The notes below the pieces were generated by a model, which ran no database searches, was not told the origin of the DNA, and worked only from the letters and a program-made list of their open reading frames with translations. Shown piece by piece: positions 24,882-32,974 of a stretch of 64,000 bases of DNA. The position numbers were made by a program, and so were the translations under genes. The stretch spans positions 62,001 to 126,000 of the forward strand of contig DASVWC010000029.1 in assembly GCA_036389835.1 (NCBI GenBank), in the 5' to 3' direction. Numbering within the stretch: the first letter of the stretch is position 1; the number at the start of each line of letters is the position of its first letter. Origin of the DNA: AC-37 sp036389835. Lineage in GTDB: Bacteria; Actinomycetota; Thermoleophilia; Solirubrobacterales; Thermoleophilaceae.

Positions 24882-27101
24882 TTGAGCAAACGCAGCAGCG
24901 GGCGCCGCTCCGGAGGAGGGCGGCGCGGACGCTGGTCGCTCGAGGGCGACCGGCGCATCGACGTCGAGCGCGACGCCGGGGGCGTGCCGCACGTGCGCGC
25001 GACCAGCGAGCCGGACCTGCTGCGCGGCCTCGGCAACTGCCACGCGACCGACCGCGGCCTCCAGCTCGTCCTGTCCCGCATCGTCGCCCGCGGCCGGGCC
25101 GCGGAGGTCCTGAGCGGGAGCGACGAGATGGTCGAGCTCGATCGCTTCTTCCGCCGCATCGACTTCGCGAACGGGGCCGAGCGCGAGCTGGCCAAGCTCT
25201 CGTCGCGGCACCGCGAGCTGCTGGACGCCTACGTCGAGGGCGTCAACAGCGCCCTCGATCGCCGGCGACCGTGGGAGCTGCGCGTGCTCCGGCACCGCCC
25301 CGAGCCCTGGACCGCCGAGGACTCGCTCGTGATGGCGCGGATGGTGACCTACCTGGGTCTCGCGCAGACGCAGGGCGAGATCGAGGGCTGGATCGTCGAG
25401 ATGGTCCAGGAAGGGGTCCCGCGCCCCCTTCTCGACGAGCTGTTCCCCGGCCGGCTCGAGGACCTCGACGAGGAGCTCGTGCGCTCCGCCCGGATCGAGA
25501 ACAGGGTCGTGCCGAGCCGGGTGCCGTGGCGGGTCGCGGTGCCGGCGCCCACGGCGTCGAACAACTGGGCGATCGCCCCGGCTCGCACCGCGAGCGGCAC
25601 CGCCCTCCTGGCCAACGACCCGCACGTGCCGGTCGACCGGCTGCCCGCGGTCTGGTGCGAGACCGTGCTCGAGCTCGAGGACCGCTGGATCGGCGGTGCC
25701 GCGATGCCGGGGCTGCCGCTCACCGCGGTCGGCCGCAACAACGACGTGGCGTGGGGGGCGACCTACGCCTACGGCGACGCCACCGACTCGTGGGTCGAGG
25801 AGTGCCGCGACGGGGCCGCCCTGCGGATCGTCGACGGCGAGGAGCGCTGGGAGCCCTTCGAGGTGCGCAAGGAGGTCATCCGCCGGCGCGGGAAGCCGCC
25901 CGTCGAGGTGACGTTCCACGAGAGCAGCCACGGCGTGCTCGACGGCGACCCGAGCTCGCCGGGCCGCTACCTCGCCACGCGGTGGGCGGGGTCGAGCGAC
26001 ACGGGCGCCGCCTCCTTCGCGACGGGCCTCGACCTGCTCCACGCCCAGTCGACGAGCGAGGTCGGCACGCTGCTCAGCCAGGTCGAGTGGTCGCTCAACT
26101 GGGTCATCGCGGACCGGCACGGGTCGATCGGCTACCGGATGTCCGGGCGCATCCCGAAGCGGCCGGAGGGCCACGGCGGGATGGTGCCGCTGCCGGGCTG
26201 GGACCCCGCCTGCGACTGGGAGGGCTTCGTGGATCCCGACGACCTCCCTCAGCAGACCGACCCGCCGGAGGGGTTCGTCTACACCGCGAACCACGACCTC
26301 AACCATCTCGGTCGCGCCGACCCGATCAACGCCTCGGGTCCGCCGTACCGGGCGGAGCGGATCGAGCAGCGGCTGTCCGAGCACGCCGAGTGGTCGCCCG
26401 AGGACGCGGCGCGCCTCCAGATGGACGTGCACTCCGGCCATGCGCTGCTCTACATGGACGTGCTGCGCCCGCTGGTCGCCGACGACCCCCGCTTCGAGCG
26501 CGTGCTCGCCTGGGACGGCTCCTACGCGGACGACTCGCACGAGACGTCCTGGTTCGAGGCGTTCTACACGGGCCTGGTCGTCCGCGTGCTGGGATCCCGG
26601 TGCGGCGAGGAGTCGGTGCGGCACATCCTCGACGAGACCGAGCTCCCCGCGCACTACTTCCACTTCTTCGACGGCGTGCTGCTGGACCCCGACAGCGCCT
26701 GGTTCGGCGACGGCGGGCGCGACGCGGCGTTCCGCGCGGCCGCCGAGGACGCCCTGCCCGCCCTGGCCGAGCCCTGGGGGGCGCGCCACCGGATCGTGAT
26801 GAGCCATCCGCTGCTCGCCAAGCTGCCGGGCTGGCTCGGCTTCAGCCACGGGCCGATCACCCTGCGCGGCGGCCGGGCGACGATCCACCAGGGCCAGCTC
26901 ATGCGCGTCCGCGACCGCGCCGTGGCGGTCGGCCCGTCCTATCGATTCATCGCCGACCTCGGCACCGCCGGGGCGCAGACCTCGCTCCCCGGCGGCCCGT
27001 CGGACCGCCGTTTCTCGCCGTGGTACACGAGCGGCGTGGACGACTGGCACGAGGGGCGGCTCAAGGCGCTGGGGCCGAACGGCGGGCCTCGAGCTTCCTG
27101 A
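24882..27101 (+). CDS. Penicillin-acylase-family Ntn hydrolase
   Basis: This protein of about 739 residues belongs to the penicillin G/cephalosporin/AHL acylase family, whose precursors self-cleave into alpha and beta chains. The nucleophile is predicted at Ser226 in TASNNWAIAP, which would become the beta-chain N-terminus. YTANHDLN supplies the downstream oxyanion/active-site Asn region. No signal peptide is seen, unlike most periplasmic relatives. It would hydrolyse or transfer an amide-linked acyl group, such as a fatty acyl amide made nearby. The start is TTG 24882, with TACGCT at 24864-24869. Its 3' end overlaps the convergent HprK-like gene by 41 bases. Confidence 0.87.
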   Translation: MSKRSSGRRSGGGRRGRWSLEGDRRIDVERDAGGVPHVRATSEPDLLRGLGNCHATDRGLQLVLSRIVARGRAAEVLSGSDEMVELDRFFRRIDFANGAERELAKLSSRHRELLDAYVEGVNSALDRRRPWELRVLRHRPEPWTAEDSLVMARMVTYLGLAQTQGEIEGWIVEMVQEGVPRPLLDELFPGRLEDLDEELVRSARIENRVVPSRVPWRVAVPAPTASNNWAIAPARTASGTALLANDPHVPVDRLPAVWCETVLELEDRWIGGAAMPGLPLTAVGRNNDVAWGATYAYGDATDSWVEECRDGAALRIVDGEERWEPFEVRKEVIRRRGKPPVEVTFHESSHGVLDGDPSSPGRYLATRWAGSSDTGAASFATGLDLLHAQSTSEVGTLLSQVEWSLNWVIADRHGSIGYRMSGRIPKRPEGHGGMVPLPGWDPACDWEGFVDPDDLPQQTDPPEGFVYTANHDLNHLGRADPINASGPPYRAERIEQRLSEHAEWSPEDAARLQMDVHSGHALLYMDVLRPLVADDPRFERVLAWDGSYADDSHETSWFEAFYTGLVVRVLGSRCGEESVRHILDETELPAHYFHFFDGVLLDPDSAWFGDGGRDAAFRAAAEDALPALAEPWGARHRIVMSHPLLAKLPGWLGFSHGPITLRGGRATIHQGQLMRVRDRAVAVGPSYRFIADLGTAGAQTSLPGGPSDRRFSPWYTSGVDDWHEGRLKALGPNGGPRAS

Positions 27102-28152
27102 GCACCTCGGGCGCGAGCGCCGCGACGTCACCGGCCAGCTCGAACGTGGGCGTGGCCTCGATCGCCGGGCGCATCGCGCGAAGCTGCGCGTAGACCGCCG
27201 CGTAGTCCGGCGCCAGGTAGCTCTGCCACGTGAAGAAGGTCGTGTCGCAGGAGCGCTCGACGACCTGGTTCACCAGCAGCCAGCGCTCGCCGGGATCCTC
27301 CACCGCGCGGACCCGCGACTGCGAGCCCGGCGCCACGGCGGGGAGCAGCAGGCCGGCGAGCGGCAGCGGCTCGTCGCGGAAGTCGGCGCCGATCCAGCGC
27401 TCGAAGCGCTCCGGGTCGAGCAGCACCTTGTCGCGGTCGCCGCGCCCGTCGAGGCCGCCGCCGGTCTCCGCCTCGACGAGGCGCAGCAGGTCCGGGTTCG
27501 AGCGCGCCGTGCCGAGCCCCACGTACGGCCAGTCGCGCCACGGGCGGCAGGCGACGGCGCCGTCCGCCGGCGCGCAGAAGAGCTTGTCGCCCGAGAAGTA
27601 GCGCCAGCCGGGCTCGCGCGCGGCGCTCAGCAGCGTCGTCGTCTTGCCGGCGGCCTTCGCGCCGGCGATCGCCACCACGCCGGCGCCGTCCCCGACGGCC
27701 GAGGCGTGCAGCACGACGGTGCCGCGCAGCTCCTCGTGGCGGATGACGAGGTCGCGCAGGAACTCGATCGCGTGGATGGTCGAGCCGGGGCCGACGCCGA
27801 GCGCGAACGCCTCGCCTCGCCCCACGCAGGCGACCGGCGCCTCGATCGAGATCCGCTCGTTGGCGAACAGCCAGCCGCCGGCCGTGCGCCGGCGCCAGAT
27901 CGGTATGTCGAACTCCGGCGCGCTGCTCCTGCGTATGGCGACGGGCTCGCCTCCGTCGCGCGCGCGCTCGAGCTTCGCGGGGTCGTGGGCGCTCACCCGC
28001 ACCGAGAAGCTCCACCCGGCCGCGGCGTCCGCGACGCTGTGCCGGAAGAACGCGAGGACCGGCTCGAACGCGGCGCGCGCCCCGTCCTCGACCTCGAGCC
28101 GGACGAGCGTGTGGGTGAAGCGCAGGAACGAGGTCTTCGCGGGCGCGGTCAC
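27061..28152 (-). CDS. HprK-like (HPr kinase-related) P-loop protein
   Basis: This 363-residue protein has a P-loop in VAIAGAKAAGKTTTLLS preceded by a strand/His segment (VVLHASAVG), the arrangement of HPr-kinase/phosphorylase-related kinases. SGDKLF (about residue 190) supplies the downstream Asp. A WPYVGLGTARSNPDL segment is shared with the HprK-like protein at 38966-39991, so the two are paralogs. No DNA-binding or canonical HprK N-domain is evident. Such HprK-related kinases occur beside nucleotidyltransferases and PqqD-like proteins in peptide-modification and surface loci. The GTG start at 28152 overlaps the ornithine carbamoyltransferase TGA. Confidence 0.75.
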   Translation of the reverse strand: MTAPAKTSFLRFTHTLVRLEVEDGARAAFEPVLAFFRHSVADAAAGWSFSVRVSAHDPAKLERARDGGEPVAIRRSSAPEFDIPIWRRRTAGGWLFANERISIEAPVACVGRGEAFALGVGPGSTIHAIEFLRDLVIRHEELRGTVVLHASAVGDGAGVVAIAGAKAAGKTTTLLSAAREPGWRYFSGDKLFCAPADGAVACRPWRDWPYVGLGTARSNPDLLRLVEAETGGGLDGRGDRDKVLLDPERFERWIGADFRDEPLPLAGLLLPAVAPGSQSRVRAVEDPGERWLLVNQVVERSCDTTFFTWQSYLAPDYAAVYAQLRAMRPAIEATPTFELAGDVAALAPEVLRKLEARRSAPAP

Positions 28153-29156
28153 GCGAGCGTGCGGACCATCAGCGCCTTGATCGTGTGCATGCGGTTCTCC
28201 GCCTGATCGAAGACCCTGCTCGCCGGGCCGCGGAAGACGTCGTCGTCCACCTCCCTGAGGTCCGGGTGCGCGCGGGCGAGCTCGGTCTCGAGGTCGTGCA
28301 GCGCCGGAAGGCAGTGGAGGTAGATCGTGTCCTCGCGGCCGGTCAGCTCGAGGGCCGCGCGCGTGACCTTGAAGTCGCGCAGCAGCTCGATCCGCTCCGC
28401 GATCTGCTCGTGCTCGCCCATCGAGACCCAGACGTCGCCGTACACGACCGCGGCGCCGGTCAGCGCCTCCTCGCGGTCGCCGGTGACGCTGACCCGCCCG
28501 GCGCCCGCGTGCTCGTGCGCGACCTGCGCGCGGATCTCCTCGGCCGGCGGCTGGAGCTCGGGCGGCGCGAGTATCCGCAGGTCGAGGCCCGACCGAAGCG
28601 CGGCCACCACCAGCGAGCGCGCGACGTTGTTGCGGCCGTCGCCCACGTAGGTCACCGCCACCCCGTCGAGGGTGCCGAACGTCTCCCTGATCGTCATCAG
28701 GTCGGCGAGCGCCTGCGTGGGGTGGTGCATGCTGCTGAGCGCGTTCCAGACCGGCACGCCGGAGTGCGCGACCAGCGTCTCGATCGGATCCTCCGCGAAG
28801 CCGCGGAACGCGATCCCGTCGAACAGCCGCCCGAGCGTGCGCGCGATGTCCTCGACCGACTCCTCGGCCCCGAAGCGGATGTCCGCGGCGGTGAGCAGCT
28901 CGGGATGCGCGCCCTCGTCGGCGGCGGCGACGACGAACGAGCTGCGCGTCCGCGTCGACGGCTTGAGGAACACGAGCGCGACGTTGCGATTGGCCAGGTG
29001 GCGGTGGAACTCGCCCCTGCGCTTGCTCGCCTTCAGCTCGGCGGCGACGTCGAGGACCGCCTCGATCTCCTCGCCCGACCAGCCCCGCATCGAGACCAGG
29101 CTGCGGCCCCGTAGGTCGACCCGCTCCGCGGAGGCGGTGGAGCGCACGCCTGACAC
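28149..29156 (-). CDS. argF: Ornithine carbamoyltransferase
   Basis: This 335-residue transferase has all signature motifs. The carbamoyl-phosphate loop is STRTR (67-71, in FLKPSTRTRSSF). HHPTQ is at 144-148. The ornithine-binding SMG loop is in DVWVSMGE (Asp241, Ser245). HCLPA is at 281-285. The SMG loop favours ornithine over aspartate or acetylornithine. It would make citrulline from ornithine and carbamoyl phosphate. No other arginine genes are nearby, so a specialised-pathway role is possible alongside the arginine cycle. GTG 29156 is chosen over the upstream start at 29234 because TACGAT lies eight bases before it and the conserved family begins here. Confidence 0.87.
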   Translation of the reverse strand: MSGVRSTASAERVDLRGRSLVSMRGWSGEEIEAVLDVAAELKASKRRGEFHRHLANRNVALVFLKPSTRTRSSFVVAAADEGAHPELLTAADIRFGAEESVEDIARTLGRLFDGIAFRGFAEDPIETLVAHSGVPVWNALSSMHHPTQALADLMTIRETFGTLDGVAVTYVGDGRNNVARSLVVAALRSGLDLRILAPPELQPPAEEIRAQVAHEHAGAGRVSVTGDREEALTGAAVVYGDVWVSMGEHEQIAERIELLRDFKVTRAALELTGREDTIYLHCLPALHDLETELARAHPDLREVDDDVFRGPASRVFDQAENRMHTIKALMVRTLA

Positions 29157-29164
29157 GGCGCGCG

Positions 29165-29170
29165 ATCGTA
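29165..29170 (-). promoter_or_regulatory. -10 element for the OTC/HprK-like operon
   Basis: TACGAT on the minus strand lies eight bases before the GTG at 29156. The adjacent inverted repeat at 29176-29204 would occupy the -35/spacer region, so promoter activity could be controlled by a bound protein. Confidence 0.45.
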
Positions 29171-29175
29171 CCAGC

Positions 29176-29204
29176 GCACCGCTGCAGCTTCGGCGCAGCG
29201 GTGC
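29176..29204. repeat. Perfect 10-bp inverted repeat upstream of OTC (operator candidate)
   Basis: GCACCGCTGC (29176-29185) and GCAGCGGTGC (29195-29204) are perfect reverse complements with a nine-base centre. The dyad sits immediately upstream of the OTC -10 element in the 187-base gap between divergent operons. Spacing and symmetry suit a dimeric repressor or activator. Confidence 0.6.
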
Positions 29205-29258
29205 CGGTTCGCTGGCGCGCTGTAGTTCGTGCAATCAGTGGAGATCTCTGGTTCAATC

Positions 29259-29296
29259 CCCCTTTCGAGGGGACGCGACCCCCGCGTCAAGGGGGT
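29259..29296. other. Tandem GC hairpins upstream of the kinase/deaminase operon
   Basis: The first hairpin is CCCCT (29259-29263) pairing with AGGGG (29268-29272) around a TTCG loop, a very stable tetraloop in RNA. The second pairs ACCCCC (29278-29283) with GGGGGT (29291-29296) around seven bases. Both precede a CATACT element at 29303-29308. They may block read-through from the left or be DNA dyads for a regulator. Confidence 0.5.
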
Positions 29297-29343
29297 GCCG
29301 GACATACTCGCCGTCGGGTGCCGGGGATGCTCCTCGTCCATCG

Positions 29344-29952
29344 ATGCGACCAGTACGCGCGACATCCGCCCGTGCCGGAGCGGCGACCGCGCCCTCCGCC
29401 GGCGCGGCGCTGCGGCTGAGCGTCGTCGGGCTCACCGGGTCGGGCAAGTCCACGACCACCGAGCTGCTGAAGCGCTCGCTCGCGCGGCGCGGGCTGAGCG
29501 TGAGCGTGGTCAAGCTCGCCGACCCGCTCTACCGCCTCCAGCGCGCCGTCTACGAGACGGCCGGCGTCGCCATCCGCCCCGGCGACCAGGACCAGGTCCT
29601 GATGGAGGCGCTCGCCACGCAGCTCAGGCGGATATCGCCGACCGCGCTCGTCGACGACTTCATGCGCAGGCTCGAGGGGACCGCGGCGGACGTCGTGCTC
29701 AACGACGACCTGCGCGACACCTTCGTCGACTACCCGGCGCTGCGCGCTGCGGGCTTTCGAGTGGTGCGCGTGACGGCGCCCGAGGACGTCCGCCTCGACC
29801 GGCTCGGGCAGCGCGCCGACCTCACGGTGGTAGCGAACTCGGCCACCACGGCGCACATCGACGAGATCGAGCCCGACGCGGTGATCGTCAACGACTCCGG
29901 CCAGGAGGAGCTCGCGGCGGCGGTCGAGCGAGTCCTCGAGGACCTGCTGTGA
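29344..29952 (+). CDS. P-loop nucleoside/nucleotide kinase-like protein
   Basis: This 202-residue P-loop protein has Walker A VVGLTGSGKSTTTE near residue 29 and VVLNDDLRDTFVDYPAL, resembling the dNMP-kinase/deoxynucleoside-kinase fold. An R-rich LID is short (RLDRLGQRAD). The first 22 residues are Ala/Arg-rich and may be a tail or may indicate a later start. It is the first gene of the ten-gene operon and overlaps the first dCTP-deaminase-like gene (GTGA). That pairing suggests a deoxynucleotide substrate, but this is inference from context. Confidence 0.72.
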   Translation: MRPVRATSARAGAATAPSAGAALRLSVVGLTGSGKSTTTELLKRSLARRGLSVSVVKLADPLYRLQRAVYETAGVAIRPGDQDQVLMEALATQLRRISPTALVDDFMRRLEGTAADVVLNDDLRDTFVDYPALRAAGFRVVRVTAPEDVRLDRLGQRADLTVVANSATTAHIDEIEPDAVIVNDSGQEELAAAVERVLEDLL

Positions 29953-30470
29953 TCCTCACCGGGCCGGAGCTCGGTCGCGAGGTGGAGCGCGGCCGCATCG
30001 TCATCGACCCGTTCGACGAGAGCCGGCTCGAGCCGAACAGCTACGGCTTCCGGCTCGCGCGCCACGTCATCTCGTACCACGACCCGGTGATCGACGCGAG
30101 CCGCCCGCCCGACCACCGCAGCACGGTGATCCCCGACGACGGGCTGCTGCTCTGCCCCGGCGTCCTCTACCTGGGCAGCACGGTCGAGACGATGGGCAGC
30201 GACCACTACGCGGCGACGCTCTACGCGCGGCGCTCGGTGAGCACGCTCGGGATGTGGATCCAGGTGAGCGCGCCGCTCGGGCACATGGGCGCGATCATCC
30301 CGTGGACGCTGGAGATCCGGGTGATGGCGCCGATCATCGTCTACCCGGAGATGCCGATCGGCAAGATCGCGTTCTGGGAGCCGCTGGGCGAGGAGCTCCT
30401 CTACGGCGGCAAGTACGAGCGCTCTATCACCACCGTCCCGTCGCGGCTCGCCGAGGAGGCGGCGGCGTGA
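29949..30470 (+). CDS. dCTP-deaminase-like protein, paralog 1 (Glu122 present)
   Basis: This 173-residue trimer-forming dUTPase/Dcd-superfamily protein has LEPNSYGFRLA (N-terminal motif), YARRSVSTLG (the phosphate-contact Arg region) and WTLEIRV, with Glu122 at the position of the Dcd catalytic glutamate. The usual DPGF segment is altered to GHMGAIIP. Canonical enzymes convert dCTP to dUTP. Deviations near the active site make the substrate uncertain. Its N-terminus (VILTGPE, GRIVIDPFDES) is nearly identical to that of the next gene, so the pair arose by tandem duplication. GTG 29949 overlaps the kinase TGA. Confidence 0.8.
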   Translation: MILTGPELGREVERGRIVIDPFDESRLEPNSYGFRLARHVISYHDPVIDASRPPDHRSTVIPDDGLLLCPGVLYLGSTVETMGSDHYAATLYARRSVSTLGMWIQVSAPLGHMGAIIPWTLEIRVMAPIIVYPEMPIGKIAFWEPLGEELLYGGKYERSITTVPSRLAEEAAA

Positions 30471-31042
30471 TCCTCACCGGCCCCGAGATCATGAGCCAGG
30501 TGGAGGAGGGGCGGATCGTGATCGACCCGTTCGACGAGAGCAACGTGAACCCCAACAGCTACAACTTCACGCTCGGGCCGACCCTCCACTGCTACCGCGA
30601 CTTCCCGCTCGACCCGCGCCGGGTCAACGAGTGCGAGGCGATCGAGATCGGCGCCGACGGCTACGTGCTCGAACCGGGCCGGCTCTATCTCGGGCACACC
30701 GTCGAGCGGCTCGGGAGCAACCACTTCGCGCCCACCTACTCGGCGCGCTCGTCGGTCGCGCGGCTCGGGCTGTTCATCAACCTCTCCGCCTCGCTCGGCG
30801 ACATCGGCTTCGTCGGGCAGTGGACGCTCCAGCTCGTGCCGACCCACCCGCTCAAGGTCTACGCCCACATGCGGATCGGGCAGATGATGTTCTGGAAGCC
30901 GAAGGGCGAGATCCTGCTCTACGACGGCAAGTACCAGGCCTCGGAGGGGCCGCAGCGGAGCCAGATCTACCGCGACTTCGGCGTGCAGCCGCAGGAGCCG
31001 GACGAGCGGCGCTCCGGCGTGGCCGAGACGATCGGCACCTGA
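30467..31042 (+). CDS. dCTP-deaminase-like protein, paralog 2 (Gln122)
   Basis: This 191-residue paralog of the preceding gene keeps more canonical Dcd features: VNPNSYNFTLG, SARSSVARLG, LGDIGFVGQWT. At the catalytic glutamate position, however, it has Gln122 (WTLQL). It may therefore bind a deoxynucleotide without deaminating it, or form a mixed trimer with paralog 1. Residue numbers match exactly between the paralogs up to this point. GTG 30467 overlaps the previous TGA by four bases, and the next gene starts four bases after its stop. Confidence 0.8.
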   Translation: MILTGPEIMSQVEEGRIVIDPFDESNVNPNSYNFTLGPTLHCYRDFPLDPRRVNECEAIEIGADGYVLEPGRLYLGHTVERLGSNHFAPTYSARSSVARLGLFINLSASLGDIGFVGQWTLQLVPTHPLKVYAHMRIGQMMFWKPKGEILLYDGKYQASEGPQRSQIYRDFGVQPQEPDERRSGVAETIGT

Positions 31043-31045
31043 GCC

Positions 31046-32974
31046 GTGGCGATCGTCGGCCTCAGGGGCAGGGCGCCCGTCGCGCGCGTGGGCGGCAAGT
31101 TCGCCGCGCTGGCCGCCATCCGCGACGTGGTGGACGTGCCGCCGGCCGTTTGCCTCACCGTCGACGAGCTGGCGATCGCGCTCGGCCCCGAGCAGCTCGG
31201 CCGGATCGAGCGCGGCATGGGCGACATCCGCGCGACCGTGGGCGCGTTCATCCTCGACGACCAGCAGCGGGTGGCCGAGGCCGCCGACGTGGCGCCTGAC
31301 GGCGACCAGCGCGCCGCGCTGCTCGAGGCCGTCGAGCTCGAGCTGGGCGGGTTCGCCGGCGGGCTCGCGGTGCGCTCCTCGGCCGTCGACGAGGACGGCG
31401 CGCACGCGAGCCGGGCGGGCGTGTACGAGTCGGTGATCGGCGTGCGCTCGCCGGAGGAGCTGTGGGCCGCCGTGGCGACCTGCTGGCGCAGCTACTACGG
31501 GCCGGCCGCGCTGAACGCGCGGATCCGCGCCGGCGACTACAGCGGCTCGCCGCGGATGGCGGTCGTCGTGCAGCGGATGGTCGAGGCCGAGCTCGCGGGG
31601 GTGGCGTTCAGCCACGGGACGGAGCGCGTGGAGGTCGAGTGGGTGGCCGGCGCCGGCGCCTCGCTCGTCTCCGGGGTGGCCGTGCCCGAGCGGGCGGAGG
31701 TGGCGCTCGACGCGGCGGAGCGGGCGGGCGAGCCGCTCGCGAGCGTCGCGACCGCGGTCGCGCGCATCCGTGGGTCCTGGGGGCGCGACGTGGACGTGGA
31801 GTGGGTGCGCGCCGGCGGCCGCCTGTACGTGGTGCAGGCGCGGCTCGTGACCGGCCGCCGCGGGGAGCAGCAGCCGTACTTCGCGAGCGCGCGGCTGTAC
31901 GCCGACGACGCGCTCCCCGCCGGGATGGAGCTCGGCGAGGTGGCGGAGGTCTACACGACCTACGTGACCAAGCGCTCGCGCGCCTACCGGCTCGCGGAGT
32001 CGCTCGGAGTGCGCACGGGAGCCGCCCACGTGGTCTGTGCCAACGGGGAGGGGTTCGACGGCGCGGCCGGACGGGCGGAGCTCGAGCGGCTGATCGGGGC
32101 GTCGGAGCCGGAGCGGGTCGTGCTCGACCTGGGCGCGCGGCAGCGGCAGCTCGTGGTGGACAAGGGCGACGCGCACGCGCGCGTGCGCGAGCTGCTCGGG
32201 CTGGTGCGCGGCGGGTTCGAGCGGCGCGCGTTCATCGTGCGCGACTTCGTGGGCGGGTCGTTCGGGGCGATATCGAGCGAGCTCGACGACGGCGGTGTGC
32301 TGATCGAGGCGTCGCCCGACGGGCTGATGAGCATGAACCGCGGCACCGCCGGCGGGATCCGCGTGATCGTCGTGCGCGACGAGGGGGTCGAGACCGACGC
32401 CGCCGACCCCGAGCTCGAGCGCAGCGCGCCGACCATCGCGCGCTTCACCCGGGAGCTCGGCCGCGAGCTGCCCGGCGTGCACATGGAGTGGGTGGTGGAG
32501 GACGGCACGCCGTACTTCGTGGACTTCTCGAGCGAGGACCGCGACATCCACGTGGCGCGCGACGGGGACGCGGTGATGATGGCCCCTGGGGCGGCGCGCG
32601 GCCAGCTGCTCGCGCTGACCGACGACGACCTGCTCGAGCGCCTGAGCATCGGGCCGGCCGTGAGCGTCGGCTACAGCGACGAGGCGATCGAGCACGAGGA
32701 GCTGCGCGCGCTGATCGCCGCGGTGGCGGCCGAGCCGAGGCGCCCGATCGTGTTCGCGCGCCGCCCCTACGCGGTGCTGGCCACGCTGTTCGACCACGTC
32801 GCCGGGTTCGTGTTCGCCGACGGCTCGCTGCTCTGCCACCTCGCGATCCTCATCCGCGAGGCGGGGCTGCCGGCCGTGCTCGCGCCGGAGCCGCCGCTCG
32901 GGCGCGAGGTACTGATCGCCGACGGCCGCCTGACGGCCGTGTCGCCCGAGGAGGTCGCCGGTGCCGCGGGCTGA
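31046..32974 (+). CDS. PEP-synthase-like phosphotransferase, compact form
   Basis: This 642-residue protein begins with a PPDK_N-type ATP-binding domain (VGGKFAALAAI; LAVRSSAVDEDGAHASR; VVVQRMVEAELAGVAFSHG; VDVEWVRAGG) over residues 1-270. A middle region of about 250-550 contains a second ATP-grasp-like stretch (HMEWVVEDGTPYFVDFSSED). A C-terminal swivelling domain has the phospho-accepting His598 in LLCHLAILIREAG. It lacks the PEP/pyruvate TIM barrel, so its phosphoryl acceptor is another molecule. It differs in arrangement from the protein at 8359-11112. The GTG start at 31046 is four bases after the upstream stop, so it is cotranscribed. Confidence 0.78.
   Translation: MAIVGLRGRAPVARVGGKFAALAAIRDVVDVPPAVCLTVDELAIALGPEQLGRIERGMGDIRATVGAFILDDQQRVAEAADVAPDGDQRAALLEAVELELGGFAGGLAVRSSAVDEDGAHASRAGVYESVIGVRSPEELWAAVATCWRSYYGPAALNARIRAGDYSGSPRMAVVVQRMVEAELAGVAFSHGTERVEVEWVAGAGASLVSGVAVPERAEVALDAAERAGEPLASVATAVARIRGSWGRDVDVEWVRAGGRLYVVQARLVTGRRGEQQPYFASARLYADDALPAGMELGEVAEVYTTYVTKRSRAYRLAESLGVRTGAAHVVCANGEGFDGAAGRAELERLIGASEPERVVLDLGARQRQLVVDKGDAHARVRELLGLVRGGFERRAFIVRDFVGGSFGAISSELDDGGVLIEASPDGLMSMNRGTAGGIRVIVVRDEGVETDAADPELERSAPTIARFTRELGRELPGVHMEWVVEDGTPYFVDFSSEDRDIHVARDGDAVMMAPGAARGQLLALTDDDLLERLSIGPAVSVGYSDEAIEHEELRALIAAVAAEPRRPIVFARRPYAVLATLFDHVAGFVFADGSLLCHLAILIREAGLPAVLAPEPPLGREVLIADGRLTAVSPEEVAGAAG

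Noticed and set aside
29249..29262. T-arm-like string GGTTCAATCC suggesting a tRNA or tRNA fragment
   Set aside because: Only two of five T-stem pairs form, and no acceptor stem, D-arm or anticodon arm can be folded around it. The bases belong to the neighbouring GC hairpins instead.
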